Shown here: in pieces, positions 25,789 to 33,579 of the stretch | How positions within the stretch are numbered: the first letter of the stretch is position 1 | Layout of the letters: every line of letters starts with the position of its first letter | Source of the DNA: Mycobacterium ostraviense | GTDB taxonomy: Bacteria > Actinomycetota > Actinomycetes > Mycobacteriales > Mycobacteriaceae | Assembly (NCBI RefSeq): GCF_002705925.1 | Contig: NZ_NKRE01000001.1 | Span: forward strand, 5,115,493 to 5,179,492 | Length of the DNA stretch: 64,000 nucleotides | Direction: 5' to 3' | Notes under the pieces: model-generated | The model's database searches: none | What the model saw: only the letters and a program-made list of their open reading frames with translations | Told to the model about the DNA's origin: nothing | Translations under genes and position numbers: made by a program

Positions 25789-25925
25789 GGGATTTCGGGC
25801 GGTGTCATTGCTTCATTCGACCACCGCGCGCGATTCGCCGGTAGCGTCCGAAGTCCTTGCGCCGACGGATGAATGCGGCGTGGCTCAGCTCTTCACTATG
25901 TACTCACTCGTCATCGTGGTGCGGA
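25789..25925. repeat. Direct repeat copy B (partner 24506-24640)
   Basis: This copy covers the last codons and downstream flank of the EthD-domain gene. It matches copy A over about 135 bp with scattered substitutions and small gaps. Because copy B lies at the end of an intact gene and copy A at the end of a truncated one, B is more likely the parental arrangement. Confidence 0.7.
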
Positions 25926-26604
25926 TGCGGTGCAGATCCAGGAATGAAGTCACGCTGCGCAGCATCTTGATGATGTTCCACACCAGTTTGAACGGGTTCT
26001 TGCCGGCTCCGTAGAAGAGGAAGTAGTTGGTGACGTGCCTGGCCGAAGGCCATGCTTCCTCAACAATGCCCTCATAGCTCGGCGCATCCGGCGTAACCGC
26101 CCGGATCACCAGGTTGCGCACATAGCGGGCTCTGGGCTGCATTGCTTCGGAGACCGGTGACTGTGTTCCGTGCCAGCGCCGAATCCATTCCGCACGGGAA
26201 AGTCGGTTGGGCCGTTCCATCAACGTCACCGCGACAATGCCGGGGGAACGTTGGCCGTCCGGCCAAGTTCTCGGACCAGAATGCCGATTACCGCCGTATT
26301 CGGTGTAGATCGACTCGTCGACCAGATAACCGGCAAACCTGAAGCCTGCTGTTCGGAAGATCTCATCGAACGCTGCGTGTTCGGTGGCATCGTCGAGCCA
26401 GACGGCCACTTCAGCGCACATCCGCTCCCCAACATAAAGCGGTGCCGGTGATCGTATGTCTGCATCCTGGTCAACGATATACATGCTGAGCTTGAGAGCT
26501 CCGGTCTGCAGCAGTTTGGGCGCCACGGCGGTCAGCAAGATTTGCTGGCGCTGGCTTCTGCGCTGCAGGTCCGAGTCCCAGAGTATGTACACCAATTTGT
26601 CCAT
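25885..26604 (-). CDS. EthD-domain protein
   Basis: A 239-residue protein with a C-terminal EthD-like (dimeric alpha/beta barrel) half: IVAVTLMERPNRLSRAEWIRRWHGTQSPVSEAMQPRARYVRNLVIRAV. It ends SEYIVKS. The N-terminal half (MDKLVYILWDSD...LQTGALKLSMYIVD) resembles a second, diverged ferredoxin-like fold unit. EthD-family proteins act as small cyclases, decarboxylases or accessory factors for oxidation; no catalytic residue can be named here. The ATG is 5 bp after the stop of the SDR gene, so the two are co-transcribed and probably act in one pathway. Confidence 0.8.
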   Translation of the reverse strand: MDKLVYILWDSDLQRRSQRQQILLTAVAPKLLQTGALKLSMYIVDQDADIRSPAPLYVGERMCAEVAVWLDDATEHAAFDEIFRTAGFRFAGYLVDESIYTEYGGNRHSGPRTWPDGQRSPGIVAVTLMERPNRLSRAEWIRRWHGTQSPVSEAMQPRARYVRNLVIRAVTPDAPSYEGIVEEAWPSARHVTNYFLFYGAGKNPFKLVWNIIKMLRSVTSFLDLHRIRTTMTSEYIVKS

Positions 26605-26609
26605 GGCCG

Positions 26610-27440
26610 TTAGTTCAGAGTTACCCGCCTGTCGCCATACATTTTTTCGGTGGAATTTCCCATAATCTTTATCCGTCGTTTCCGCGATGCGAACCGCTCC
26701 AACAACGTCTGCGAAGCGCGGTAGACGCCTCCGGGAATGAGCAGCGGACTGCTGCCCAGAGCAGCGATGGCGTCGTGCGCGACCTTGTCCACCGTCAACG
26801 GCTTAGGCGCGAAAAATCCCAGGCTTGCCGGGTTGCTGGAGGTGTAGTTAGGTGTCTCGATGGCGCCCGCGCAACAGGCCATAACATCGACCCCGTGTGG
26901 CTTCAGTTCGTACCACAATCCCTCTGCCAGAACAATGTTGAAGGCCTTGGTAGCACCGTAACTCGCCAGCCAGGGAGCCCCCTGCATGCCGGAAAGCGAC
27001 GTCATCAATATGATCCCGCCCCGCCTCCGCGCGCTCATCTGCTGTCCGAAGTGATGTGCCAGCAGCAGCGGACCGCGGCAATTCACGTCGATAGCCCGCA
27101 GATGACTTTCGACAGAATGACCGAGGAAAGAACCGATCAGCATGTAGGCGGTGTCGTATACCAGCAATCCGATGTCGAGCTGGTTTGTCTCTCCGATAAT
27201 CGCTTCCATCATGTCCGGGGCGGCCAGATCCATCGAAATAGTCTTCACCGATACGCCGTATCTGCCTTCGAGTTCGGTGGCCCGCGACTGCAGCGGACCG
27301 GGCCGGCGTGCAATCAAGACCAGGTTCAAGCCTCTTTGTGCCAGCTCGGCGGCAAAAGCCGCACCCAGCCCTACCGACGCGCCGGCAATGAGCGCCCAGG
27401 ACCCATATCGTCTGTTGAAGCCATCCGATTCACTGCCCAT
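26610..27440 (-). CDS. Short-chain dehydrogenase/reductase
   Basis: A 276-residue classical SDR. The cofactor motif is ALIAGASVGLGAAFA (TGxxxGxG-like, with Ala for the first Thr-Gly position). The active site has Ser in LMTSLSGMQG and Tyr/Lys in YGATK. The product is a cytosolic NAD(P)-dependent oxidoreductase of unknown substrate. The ATG at 27440 has GGGAG at good spacing; a GTG one codon earlier is possible. It heads a two-gene unit with the EthD gene and is divergent from the epimerase at 27501, so all three may belong to one pathway. Confidence 0.9.
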   Translation of the reverse strand: MGSESDGFNRRYGSWALIAGASVGLGAAFAAELAQRGLNLVLIARRPGPLQSRATELEGRYGVSVKTISMDLAAPDMMEAIIGETNQLDIGLLVYDTAYMLIGSFLGHSVESHLRAIDVNCRGPLLLAHHFGQQMSARRRGGIILMTSLSGMQGAPWLASYGATKAFNIVLAEGLWYELKPHGVDVMACCAGAIETPNYTSSNPASLGFFAPKPLTVDKVAHDAIAALGSSPLLIPGGVYRASQTLLERFASRKRRIKIMGNSTEKMYGDRRVTLN

Positions 27441-27500
27441 CACCGCTCCCTCGCCGGGGTTTTGGTGTTCAATTCTAGATGGGAATTGTCAGGAGGCATC

Positions 27501-28511
27501 ATGAAGACACTCGTTACGGGAAGCACCGGGCTGGTCGGAAGCGCGCTCGTCGAATGTCTGCTGGCCAAGGGTCACGAGGTTCGTGCGCTAGCCCGAAATA
27601 CATCGGATCTCACTCATCTCAAGGCCACTCAGGCGGAGGTCGTCTTCGGCGACATTACCGACTACGAAACCTTGCCGCCGATCGTTCAAGACATCGAAAC
27701 GGTTTTTCACACGGCGGCCAAAGTCACTCCGGGCTGGGGAAGATGGGACGAGTTCGAGAAAACGACGGTGCACGGTACGGAAAATATGTTGAGAGCCAGC
27801 GCTGCGGCTAGGGTGCGACGTTTTCTTCATGTCAGTTCGTGCGCGGTATACGGCGATGCCTGCCAAGAAGGTGATATTCCGGTCGACGAATCGACCCCGA
27901 CAATAGTGCGGAAGACGCCACTGACCTACTACGACTACGCTAAGCTGCTCGCGGAGCAAGCCTGTTGGAAATACCATCGGCAGGAAGAAATCCAGGTGTC
28001 GATGATCAGGATAGGCACTGCGTATGGCCCGCGTGACAAGCTTTTCTGTGATCGGGTGTACGACCAGACATCTTTTCCCGTCATGATCTGGCCGGGCCGG
28101 GCGAATCCGCGATACTCGATTGTTTATGTATACGACGTCGCTGAATTGGCTATCTTGGCGGCGACGAACGACAAGGCGGTCGGGCAGGTGTATAACGTCG
28201 CCGGAGCCCGGCCGGTAAGGTTAAAGCAGTTCACCGAAGCCATGATCGAGGCCCGCGGAATGCAGCGGCATTGGATTACCATGCCCTATGCCGTGGCCTG
28301 GCTGTGGTGTTATTCAATGGAAACTATCGCTAAGTTGCGGCGTTCTAAGGAAATGCCGTACCTGACACTGGCAACTCTGCGCAACCTGCACACCGAGAAC
28401 TATCTTGACGGCACCAAAGCCAGGAAAGAACTCGGATGGCAGCCCACCACGTCACTGCAGGAAGGCACCCGACAATATGTTCTGTGGCGGTGCGCCGTAG
28501 AAGAGAGATGA
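27501..28511 (+). CDS. NAD-dependent epimerase/reductase (extended SDR)
   Basis: A 336-residue extended SDR with VTGSTGLVGSALVECLL at the N-terminus, FGDITDYETLPPIVQDIETVFHTAAKV, and the catalytic YYDYAKLLAEQ (Tyr-x-x-x-Lys). It resembles dihydroflavonol-4-reductase or 3-beta-hydroxysteroid dehydrogenase types (GRANPRYSIVYVYDVAELAILA). The start is very clear: AGGAGG four bases before the ATG. About 60 bp separate it from the divergent SDR gene, so a shared promoter region is likely. A perfect hairpin terminator follows nine bases after the stop. Confidence 0.9.
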   Translation: MKTLVTGSTGLVGSALVECLLAKGHEVRALARNTSDLTHLKATQAEVVFGDITDYETLPPIVQDIETVFHTAAKVTPGWGRWDEFEKTTVHGTENMLRASAAARVRRFLHVSSCAVYGDACQEGDIPVDESTPTIVRKTPLTYYDYAKLLAEQACWKYHRQEEIQVSMIRIGTAYGPRDKLFCDRVYDQTSFPVMIWPGRANPRYSIVYVYDVAELAILAATNDKAVGQVYNVAGARPVRLKQFTEAMIEARGMQRHWITMPYAVAWLWCYSMETIAKLRRSKEMPYLTLATLRNLHTENYLDGTKARKELGWQPTTSLQEGTRQYVLWRCAVEER

Positions 28512-28519
28512 AGTAGATC

Positions 28520-28549
28520 GCCTGCGGCCGTACCGTGACGGCCGCAGGC
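28520..28549. terminator. Perfect 12-bp stem hairpin between convergent genes
   Basis: GCCTGCGGCCGT at 28520-28531 pairs exactly with ACGGCCGCAGGC at 28538-28549, with a 6-base loop. It lies nine bases after the epimerase stop and 17 bases before the stop of the convergent secreted-protein gene, so it can serve both. There is no clear T-run, which is common for mycobacterial terminators. Confidence 0.8.
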
Positions 28550-28566
28550 GTCGGTAGCCCGCCGGC

Positions 28567-28779
28567 TTATGACGTGGAAGGCCAGTCGGCCACGAATTCA
28601 CACGCGATGCCGTTGTGGTTGAGGTCGAGATCAGCGCGGTAGTGCGGGTCACTCCGCGGGATATTGACCATACCCTGGCTGGCCACGCACTGTGACGAGT
28701 CAGACCCTGCATTAGCCAACGGAGCTGCACCGATCGCGGCTGCCGTGATAGCCGCGCCGACCAGAAGTGTCCGTATCAT
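28567..28779 (-). CDS. Small secreted protein with Excalibur-like tail
   Basis: A 70-residue protein with a Sec signal peptide (MIRTLLVGAAITAAAIGAAPLANA, cleavage after ANA). The mature part of about 46 residues has a C-terminal DLDLNHNGIACE segment. It resembles the Excalibur calcium-binding motif (DxDxDGxxCE) but with Asn in place of some acidic positions. A second Cys lies in QCVASQG, so one disulphide is likely. AGGA lies eight bases before the ATG. It is exported; the function is unknown. Confidence 0.75.
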   Translation of the reverse strand: MIRTLLVGAAITAAAIGAAPLANAGSDSSQCVASQGMVNIPRSDPHYRADLDLNHNGIACEFVADWPSTS

Positions 28780-29107
28780 AGGTCGTCCTAAACTAACGTT
28801 GAATGAGTCGAACTTGATTTCTTCCATAACGCGGTGCCGAGCGATTTTGTTCCGCTGACGGCAACGAAGTGGGGCGCGTGTTTGACGGCCGCTCGCGGCG
28901 TCTGGTTTTCAGTCAGCGAGAAATTTCGTCGGGTCGCAAAATATATGTCGACTCGGTTCAAAAATATGTTGGTTTTGTACCGTAAACAAGATGTCCTAAC
29001 CTCGATTTTTCACGCGGCCAATTATCGAGGCTAACGCGCGACTTCAAGTTCGACTGGGAACTGGTCAACTTGCGAGTAGCGCATGGTCGCGTTCTTGTCG
29101 ACCGGGG

Positions 29108-29900
29108 TCAACCGATGATCGGAAAACGGCGCTTGGCGGCCAACTCGTCGAGGCCCGTTTGCATTGCCTGCCGCACGTACGCGTCGACCTCCGCGGCGTC
29201 GGGATGCGCGCCGAATTGCGCCGCGATGTCGATCGGCGCCAGCACCTGGATGACGATCTTGGTGGGCAGCGGCATGTTGACCGGCACCACAATGCTCAGC
29301 CCGAACGGGAAGCCGAACGTGATGGGCAGGACCTTGGAATGCAGCAGCTGGTCCAGCCGAAGGGCGCGCGCCAGCCGGGTGCCGCGCGACAGAAACAGCT
29401 GGTTCTCTTGGGCGCCAATGGAAACCATCGGAACGATCGGAACTGCGGCGTCTATGGCACGTGCGGGCGTAACCGATGCGGCCGCCGAAGTTGATGGTGT
29501 TGCGGGACCAGGTGGGCCGGTACGCGTCGTAGTCACCACCCGGGAAGTCGATGACCACGGCTCCGGCCCGCAGCGCTTCGGCGGCGTTGGCCCGGGTGGC
29601 GCGGACATACCCCATGCGCCGCAACGAATCGGCGGTCGGGCCGACCAACATGATGTCGTGGGTCAGGGTGTAGATGGGCCGGGTGTAGCCGAACTCGCCG
29701 TAATAGTCGACCGCGAACACCACCTCGTCCATCGGGAGAAAGCCCCCGGAATGATTCAACACCACCAGCACCCCACCGGGCGGTAACAACTCCAGGCCGT
29801 GCACTTCCGATCGGTAATACCGCTTGACGATCGGCCGGGCCACTCGCATTGCCCGCTTCGTCAGGCCAGGATCCCACTCGGCGATTTCACTGTCTTTCAC
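29108..29900 (-). pseudogene. PlsC-like acyltransferase with one-base insertion
   Basis: The first frame begins VKDSEIAEWDPGLTKRAMRVARPIVKRYYRSEV at GTG 29900. It carries LVVLNHSGGFLPMDEVVF (Asn-His-x4-Asp in place of His-x4-Asp) and AVVIDFPGGDYDAYRP. At 29459-29462 an extra base shifts the frame. The continuation, AIDAAVPIVPMVSIGAQENQLFLSRG, then PITFGFPFGLSIVVPVNMPLPTKIVIQVLAPIDI, is the normal end of diacylglycerol-acyltransferase-like LPLAT proteins. The repaired protein would be about 263 residues and act at the membrane in glycerolipid synthesis. Either a recent pseudogene or a sequence error. Confidence 0.8.
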
Positions 29901-30028
29901 TGCTATTCCCTGTCCGAGGGCGCCGGGAGGGTGCTGATCTCCTTGCCGCGCTGAGCGGAGTCCTGGCCCAGCAATCACATCTTTAACACGGACCCCCAGG
30001 CCGAGTCCGTGCACAATTTGTCCGCCTT

Positions 30029-30087
30029 CAGCGACAAGGCAAGGAGCGCAACGAATTTGTCGCTGACAGGTGCGCATAACGCGCACC
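30029..30087. terminator. Two tandem hairpins downstream of fadD
   Basis: The first stem pairs CAGCGACAA (30029-30037) with TTGTCGCTG (30057-30065). The second pairs GGTGCGC (30069-30075) with GCGCACC (30081-30087) around a 5-base loop. They lie 70-130 bp past the stop of the minus-strand FadD gene and before the acyltransferase gene, so they likely end the FadD transcript. No T-run is present. Confidence 0.55.
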
Positions 30088-30155
30088 CCGCCCCGGGGTG
30101 ACACGGCGCAGACGGTTGCTATGGTGCTGGGCCGCGACAAAAGCTCGATGGCGGG

Positions 30156-31994
30156 CTAGTCAGCCAAGTTGACGATGTCCGGCCCGGGCGTCTTCGCATA
30201 CAGCTTGTCGATCTCGGCGGAATACTTCTCGGCGATCGGCCTGCGCTTGAGCTTCATCGTCGGGGTCAGTTCGTCCCCGCCCGGTTCCCACGGGGTGCCG
30301 ACGATGACGAACCGCTTGATCTGCTCGACGCGGGAAAGCTTGGCGTTCCCCTCGCGGACGGCGGCGGCAAGCATCTCCCCGGCCTCGGGGCGTTGCGCGA
30401 AGGCGGCGGCCGAGTGGTCGGCCATGCCGAGCGCGGCGGCCTGGGCGGCGGCAGCCTCGCTCTCGAGGACAATCAGCGCTGTCACGTAAGGCCGGGCATC
30501 ACCGATGGCCACCACCTGGTCGATCAACGGAGACGTCTCCTGGATGGCCATCTCGATGTTGGTGGGGGAGAGGTTCTTTCCGGATTCGTTGACGATCAGC
30601 TCTTTCTTGCGGTCGACGATCGTGACGAAGCCCTGTTCGTCGATGGTGCCGATGTCGCCGGTATGCAACCAGCCGTCGGCGTCGATCGCTTCGGCGGTCT
30701 TCTCGGGCTGCTTTCGGTAACCGCGCATCACAATCGGTCCACGGATGAGCAGTTCGTCGTCGTCGGCCAGCGAGATTTCGACGTTGCGCAACGCCTTTCC
30801 GACCGAGCCGACCTTGTTCGCGTCGGTCCGGTTGGAGGTCGCGCCGCCCACACACTCCGACTCGCCCCACACTTCGTAGACGGGAATGCCCAGGCCCCAG
30901 AAGAATTCGATCGTTTCGACCGGGATGGCGGCGGCCCCGGTCACTCCCCAGCGCAAGTGGTCCAGGCCGAGCGCGGCGCGCACCTTGGCCAGCACGAGCC
31001 GGTCGGCGATCTGGTGGCGCAGGGCAAGCGACGGGGACACGGATTTGCCGGCCAGCATCTGGCGGGCGGCGCGCACGCCGGTGTCGATGGCCCACAGCGC
31101 CAACCGCCGTTTGAGCCCGGTCGCCTCCGTGTCGAGCTTCGTCTCGATCCCGACCTTGATCTTGTGCCACACCCGCGGCACCCCGAGCCACACCGTGGGA
31201 CGAGCATCCGGCAGGGCCTGCGCGATCGCCCTGGGGTCGGCGACGTCGGTCATCGGCACCCCCAGGACCATGTTGGCGTAGTGCCCGGTCACCCGGTCGG
31301 CGATGTGTGCATGCGGCAGGTATGAGGTGATCCGATCGTCTGGCCGCAGGTCAAGGAGGTCGACGATGGCCGCGAACTCGGCCATCACATTGGCGTGGGT
31401 AAGCTCGACCCCCTTGGGCGGGCCGGTGGTCCCCGATGTGTAGATCAGTGTTGCGATATCGTCCGGGCGTACCGACCGCCACGCCGAATCGAAATCGAAA
31501 TCGGCTTTGTCTCCTAACGATTCGATATCTGCGAGGGTGTGGCAGCCGTCGATCTGGGCGTCGACGACCACCAGGTGCGCGAGGTCGGCGCCGGCCGCCC
31601 TGATAGCGGGAAGAAAGTCTTTTTCGGTGAAGACGACCGCGTTCCCGGCATTGGTGAACAAGTACCGGATCTGGTCCGGCGCCGAGGTGTTGTAGATGGA
31701 GAACGGGATCGCACCCAGGTGCATAGCGGCAGTGTCGGCCAAATGAAACTCCGGGCGGTTGCGCAGCATGAGACCGACCGTGTGCCCGTGTTGGACGCCG
31801 AGTGCGGCCAGTCCGGCGGCGATTTTCCGTACCCGGTCGGCGTACTGGCGCCAGGTCAGGACCACGGCGTCGCCGGTCGTGCGGATGGCCACCGTGTCCG
31901 GCTTGAGGGCTGCGGTCTGCTGAAAGGCCTGTGGCAGCGTGGATACCAATGCCCCGCTGGGGTGCCGAACCACCGTTGGATCGTCGTCGGTCAT
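30156..31994 (-). CDS. FadD long-chain acyl-CoA ligase
   Basis: A 612-residue ANL-superfamily acyl-CoA synthetase. AMP-binding motifs are clear: TLIYTSGTTGPPKGVELTH (P-loop), YEVWGESE in place of YGxTE, and GWLHTGDIGTIDEQGFVTIVDRKKELI with the hinge and C-terminal Lys region near KLKRRPIAEKY. It activates fatty acids to acyl-AMP and then acyl-CoA in the cytosol or at the membrane. GGAGCAGACAAGAA precedes the ATG. The long form and the motif spacing resemble the FadD11/FadD15 type, but I do not assign a number. The PlsC-like acyltransferase downstream could use its products. Confidence 0.92.
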   Translation of the reverse strand: MTDDDPTVVRHPSGALVSTLPQAFQQTAALKPDTVAIRTTGDAVVLTWRQYADRVRKIAAGLAALGVQHGHTVGLMLRNRPEFHLADTAAMHLGAIPFSIYNTSAPDQIRYLFTNAGNAVVFTEKDFLPAIRAAGADLAHLVVVDAQIDGCHTLADIESLGDKADFDFDSAWRSVRPDDIATLIYTSGTTGPPKGVELTHANVMAEFAAIVDLLDLRPDDRITSYLPHAHIADRVTGHYANMVLGVPMTDVADPRAIAQALPDARPTVWLGVPRVWHKIKVGIETKLDTEATGLKRRLALWAIDTGVRAARQMLAGKSVSPSLALRHQIADRLVLAKVRAALGLDHLRWGVTGAAAIPVETIEFFWGLGIPVYEVWGESECVGGATSNRTDANKVGSVGKALRNVEISLADDDELLIRGPIVMRGYRKQPEKTAEAIDADGWLHTGDIGTIDEQGFVTIVDRKKELIVNESGKNLSPTNIEMAIQETSPLIDQVVAIGDARPYVTALIVLESEAAAAQAAALGMADHSAAAFAQRPEAGEMLAAAVREGNAKLSRVEQIKRFVIVGTPWEPGGDELTPTMKLKRRPIAEKYSAEIDKLYAKTPGPDIVNLAD

Positions 31995-32161
31995 TTCTTG
32001 TCTGCTCCTTCGACCACGAGACCTACGGACTCGCCTCTCGCTTCCGTATACCTACCGGCGAATCTCCGCTTACGTCGGTTATCATGCAGTCTTTCTCGTT
32101 TCTTGCGCCGGGAGTAGGGCCGTTCGTCCTCATCGCGGACGCCACGGTGGAGCCGCGCTGG

Positions 32162-33394
32162 CTAGGCGTCCTCGACGCAGACGACGAACCCGGCTCCGAT
32201 CAGCGCCTCCAATACCTCCTCGCGGTGTGCTGCACCGCGGGTTTCGAGGGTAAGCCGCACCTCGACTTCATCCAGCGCCAGTTTGCGTGCGGTACGGACG
32301 TGCACCACGTCCAGCACGCTGGCGCCGGTCGCGCTGACCACGGCGAGCAGCCTGCTGAGCCCGCCGGGGCGGTCCGGGATGGTGACTTTGATCGCGAGGT
32401 AGCGGCCGGCGGCGCGCAGGCCGTGGGTGACCACGTGGGTCAACACCAGCGGGTCGATATTGCCTCCGGACAAGACCGCGCAAACGGGGCCGTGCGCATC
32501 GGGTTCGGGTGCCGATGTCATCACCGCCGCCACGGCTGCCGCCCCGGCCGGTTCGACGATGAGTTTCACCCGCTCTATGCACAGCAACAGCGCGCGCGAC
32601 AGCGCCTCTTCGCTGACCGTCTGAATCGAGTTGACGAATGCCCGGACATGGGCGAAAGGAATTGCCCCGGGTGAGGCGACGGCGATGCCGTCGGCCATCG
32701 TCGACATCGACTCCAAGCGCACCGGATGCCCGGCGGCCAGCGAAGCCGGCCAGGCCGCGGCATTCGCGGCCTGCACTCCGATGACCCGGGCCTGCGGCGC
32801 CAGAAAGTGTGCCGCCGTGGCAATTCCGGCCACCAGGCCGCCGCCGCCGGTGGGCACCACGATGGTGGCGACATCGGGGATCTGCTGCAGGATCTCCAGC
32901 CCGACGGTGGCCTGGCCGGCGATGACGTCGGCGTGGTCGAACGGGTGGATCAACACCGCGTTGTGCTGCTGTGCATATTCACGCGCCGCGACCAGCGCGT
33001 CGTCGACCGTATCGCCGATCAGGTGAACGTGCGCACCATAAGCCTTGGTGGCCGCCAGCTTTGGGAGCGCGACGGTGACCGGCATGAACACCGTCGAGGT
33101 GATCCCGAGCTCGGTCGCGGCCCAAGCGACGCCCTGCGCATGGTTGCCGGCGCTGGCCGCCACCGCACCACGAGCCCGGTCCTCGACGCTGAGATTGGCG
33201 ATCCGGTTGTAGGCCCCACGGGCCTTGAACGACCCAGTGCGTTGCAGGTTCTCGCATTTGAGCCACACCTGTTGGCCCATGCAGTCCGAGAGTATTCGCG
33301 ACGCGACGACCGGGGTTGGCCGCACCACCGGCTTCAGCAGTTCCGCCGCCGCATTGATCTGGTCGAGGGTCAGCAGCTCCATGGCTGGACTCAC
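32162..33394 (-). CDS. ilvA: Threonine ammonia-lyase with ACT domain
   Basis: A PLP enzyme of about 410 residues. The PLP lysine is in CENLQRTGSFKARGAYNRI, with SAGNHAQGVAW and the phosphate-binding PTGGGGLVAGIATA. The C-terminal part is an ACT regulatory domain (YLAIKVTIPDRPGGLSRLLAVVSATGASVLDVVHVRT). It deaminates threonine to 2-oxobutyrate. The size and single ACT domain fit the catabolic or intermediate form rather than the long biosynthetic IlvA. The GTG at 33394 overlaps the stop of a 15-codon upstream reading frame (GTGA); an ATG four codons later is the alternative start. No strong ribosome site precedes either, which fits coupling to the upstream frame. Confidence 0.88.
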   Translation of the reverse strand: MSPAMELLTLDQINAAAELLKPVVRPTPVVASRILSDCMGQQVWLKCENLQRTGSFKARGAYNRIANLSVEDRARGAVAASAGNHAQGVAWAATELGITSTVFMPVTVALPKLAATKAYGAHVHLIGDTVDDALVAAREYAQQHNAVLIHPFDHADVIAGQATVGLEILQQIPDVATIVVPTGGGGLVAGIATAAHFLAPQARVIGVQAANAAAWPASLAAGHPVRLESMSTMADGIAVASPGAIPFAHVRAFVNSIQTVSEEALSRALLLCIERVKLIVEPAGAAAVAAVMTSAPEPDAHGPVCAVLSGGNIDPLVLTHVVTHGLRAAGRYLAIKVTIPDRPGGLSRLLAVVSATGASVLDVVHVRTARKLALDEVEVRLTLETRGAAHREEVLEALIGAGFVVCVEDA

Positions 33395-33438
33395 GGCTCG
33401 GCCAGCTGGCGCTGGATCATGATGTGATCGGCATTCAT
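33391..33438 (-). CDS. Candidate leader peptide coupled to ilvA
   Basis: ATG at 33438 is preceded by GGAGG at six-base spacing. It opens a 15-codon frame, MNADHIMIQRQLAEP, whose TGA overlaps the ilvA GTG start. Two of the fifteen codons are ATC (Ile). The good ribosome site here and the absence of one before ilvA suggest that ribosomes enter at the leader and re-initiate on ilvA. Whether isoleucine supply controls this is inference. The alternative is that the frame is a chance stretch. Confidence 0.5.
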   Translation of the reverse strand: MNADHIMIQRQLAEP

Positions 33439-33579
33439 CGTTGGCCTCCGTCGTCGTCGGGGACAGGCCAAGGCTAAAGCGTGTCGCTCGCGTTGCGACT
33501 TCCGGTGAGAGTAACTCGGCCATGCGACTCCGTCGGGCGCTGTCGGGTTCGGGGACCCAACCATGCGACCTCACGACCG

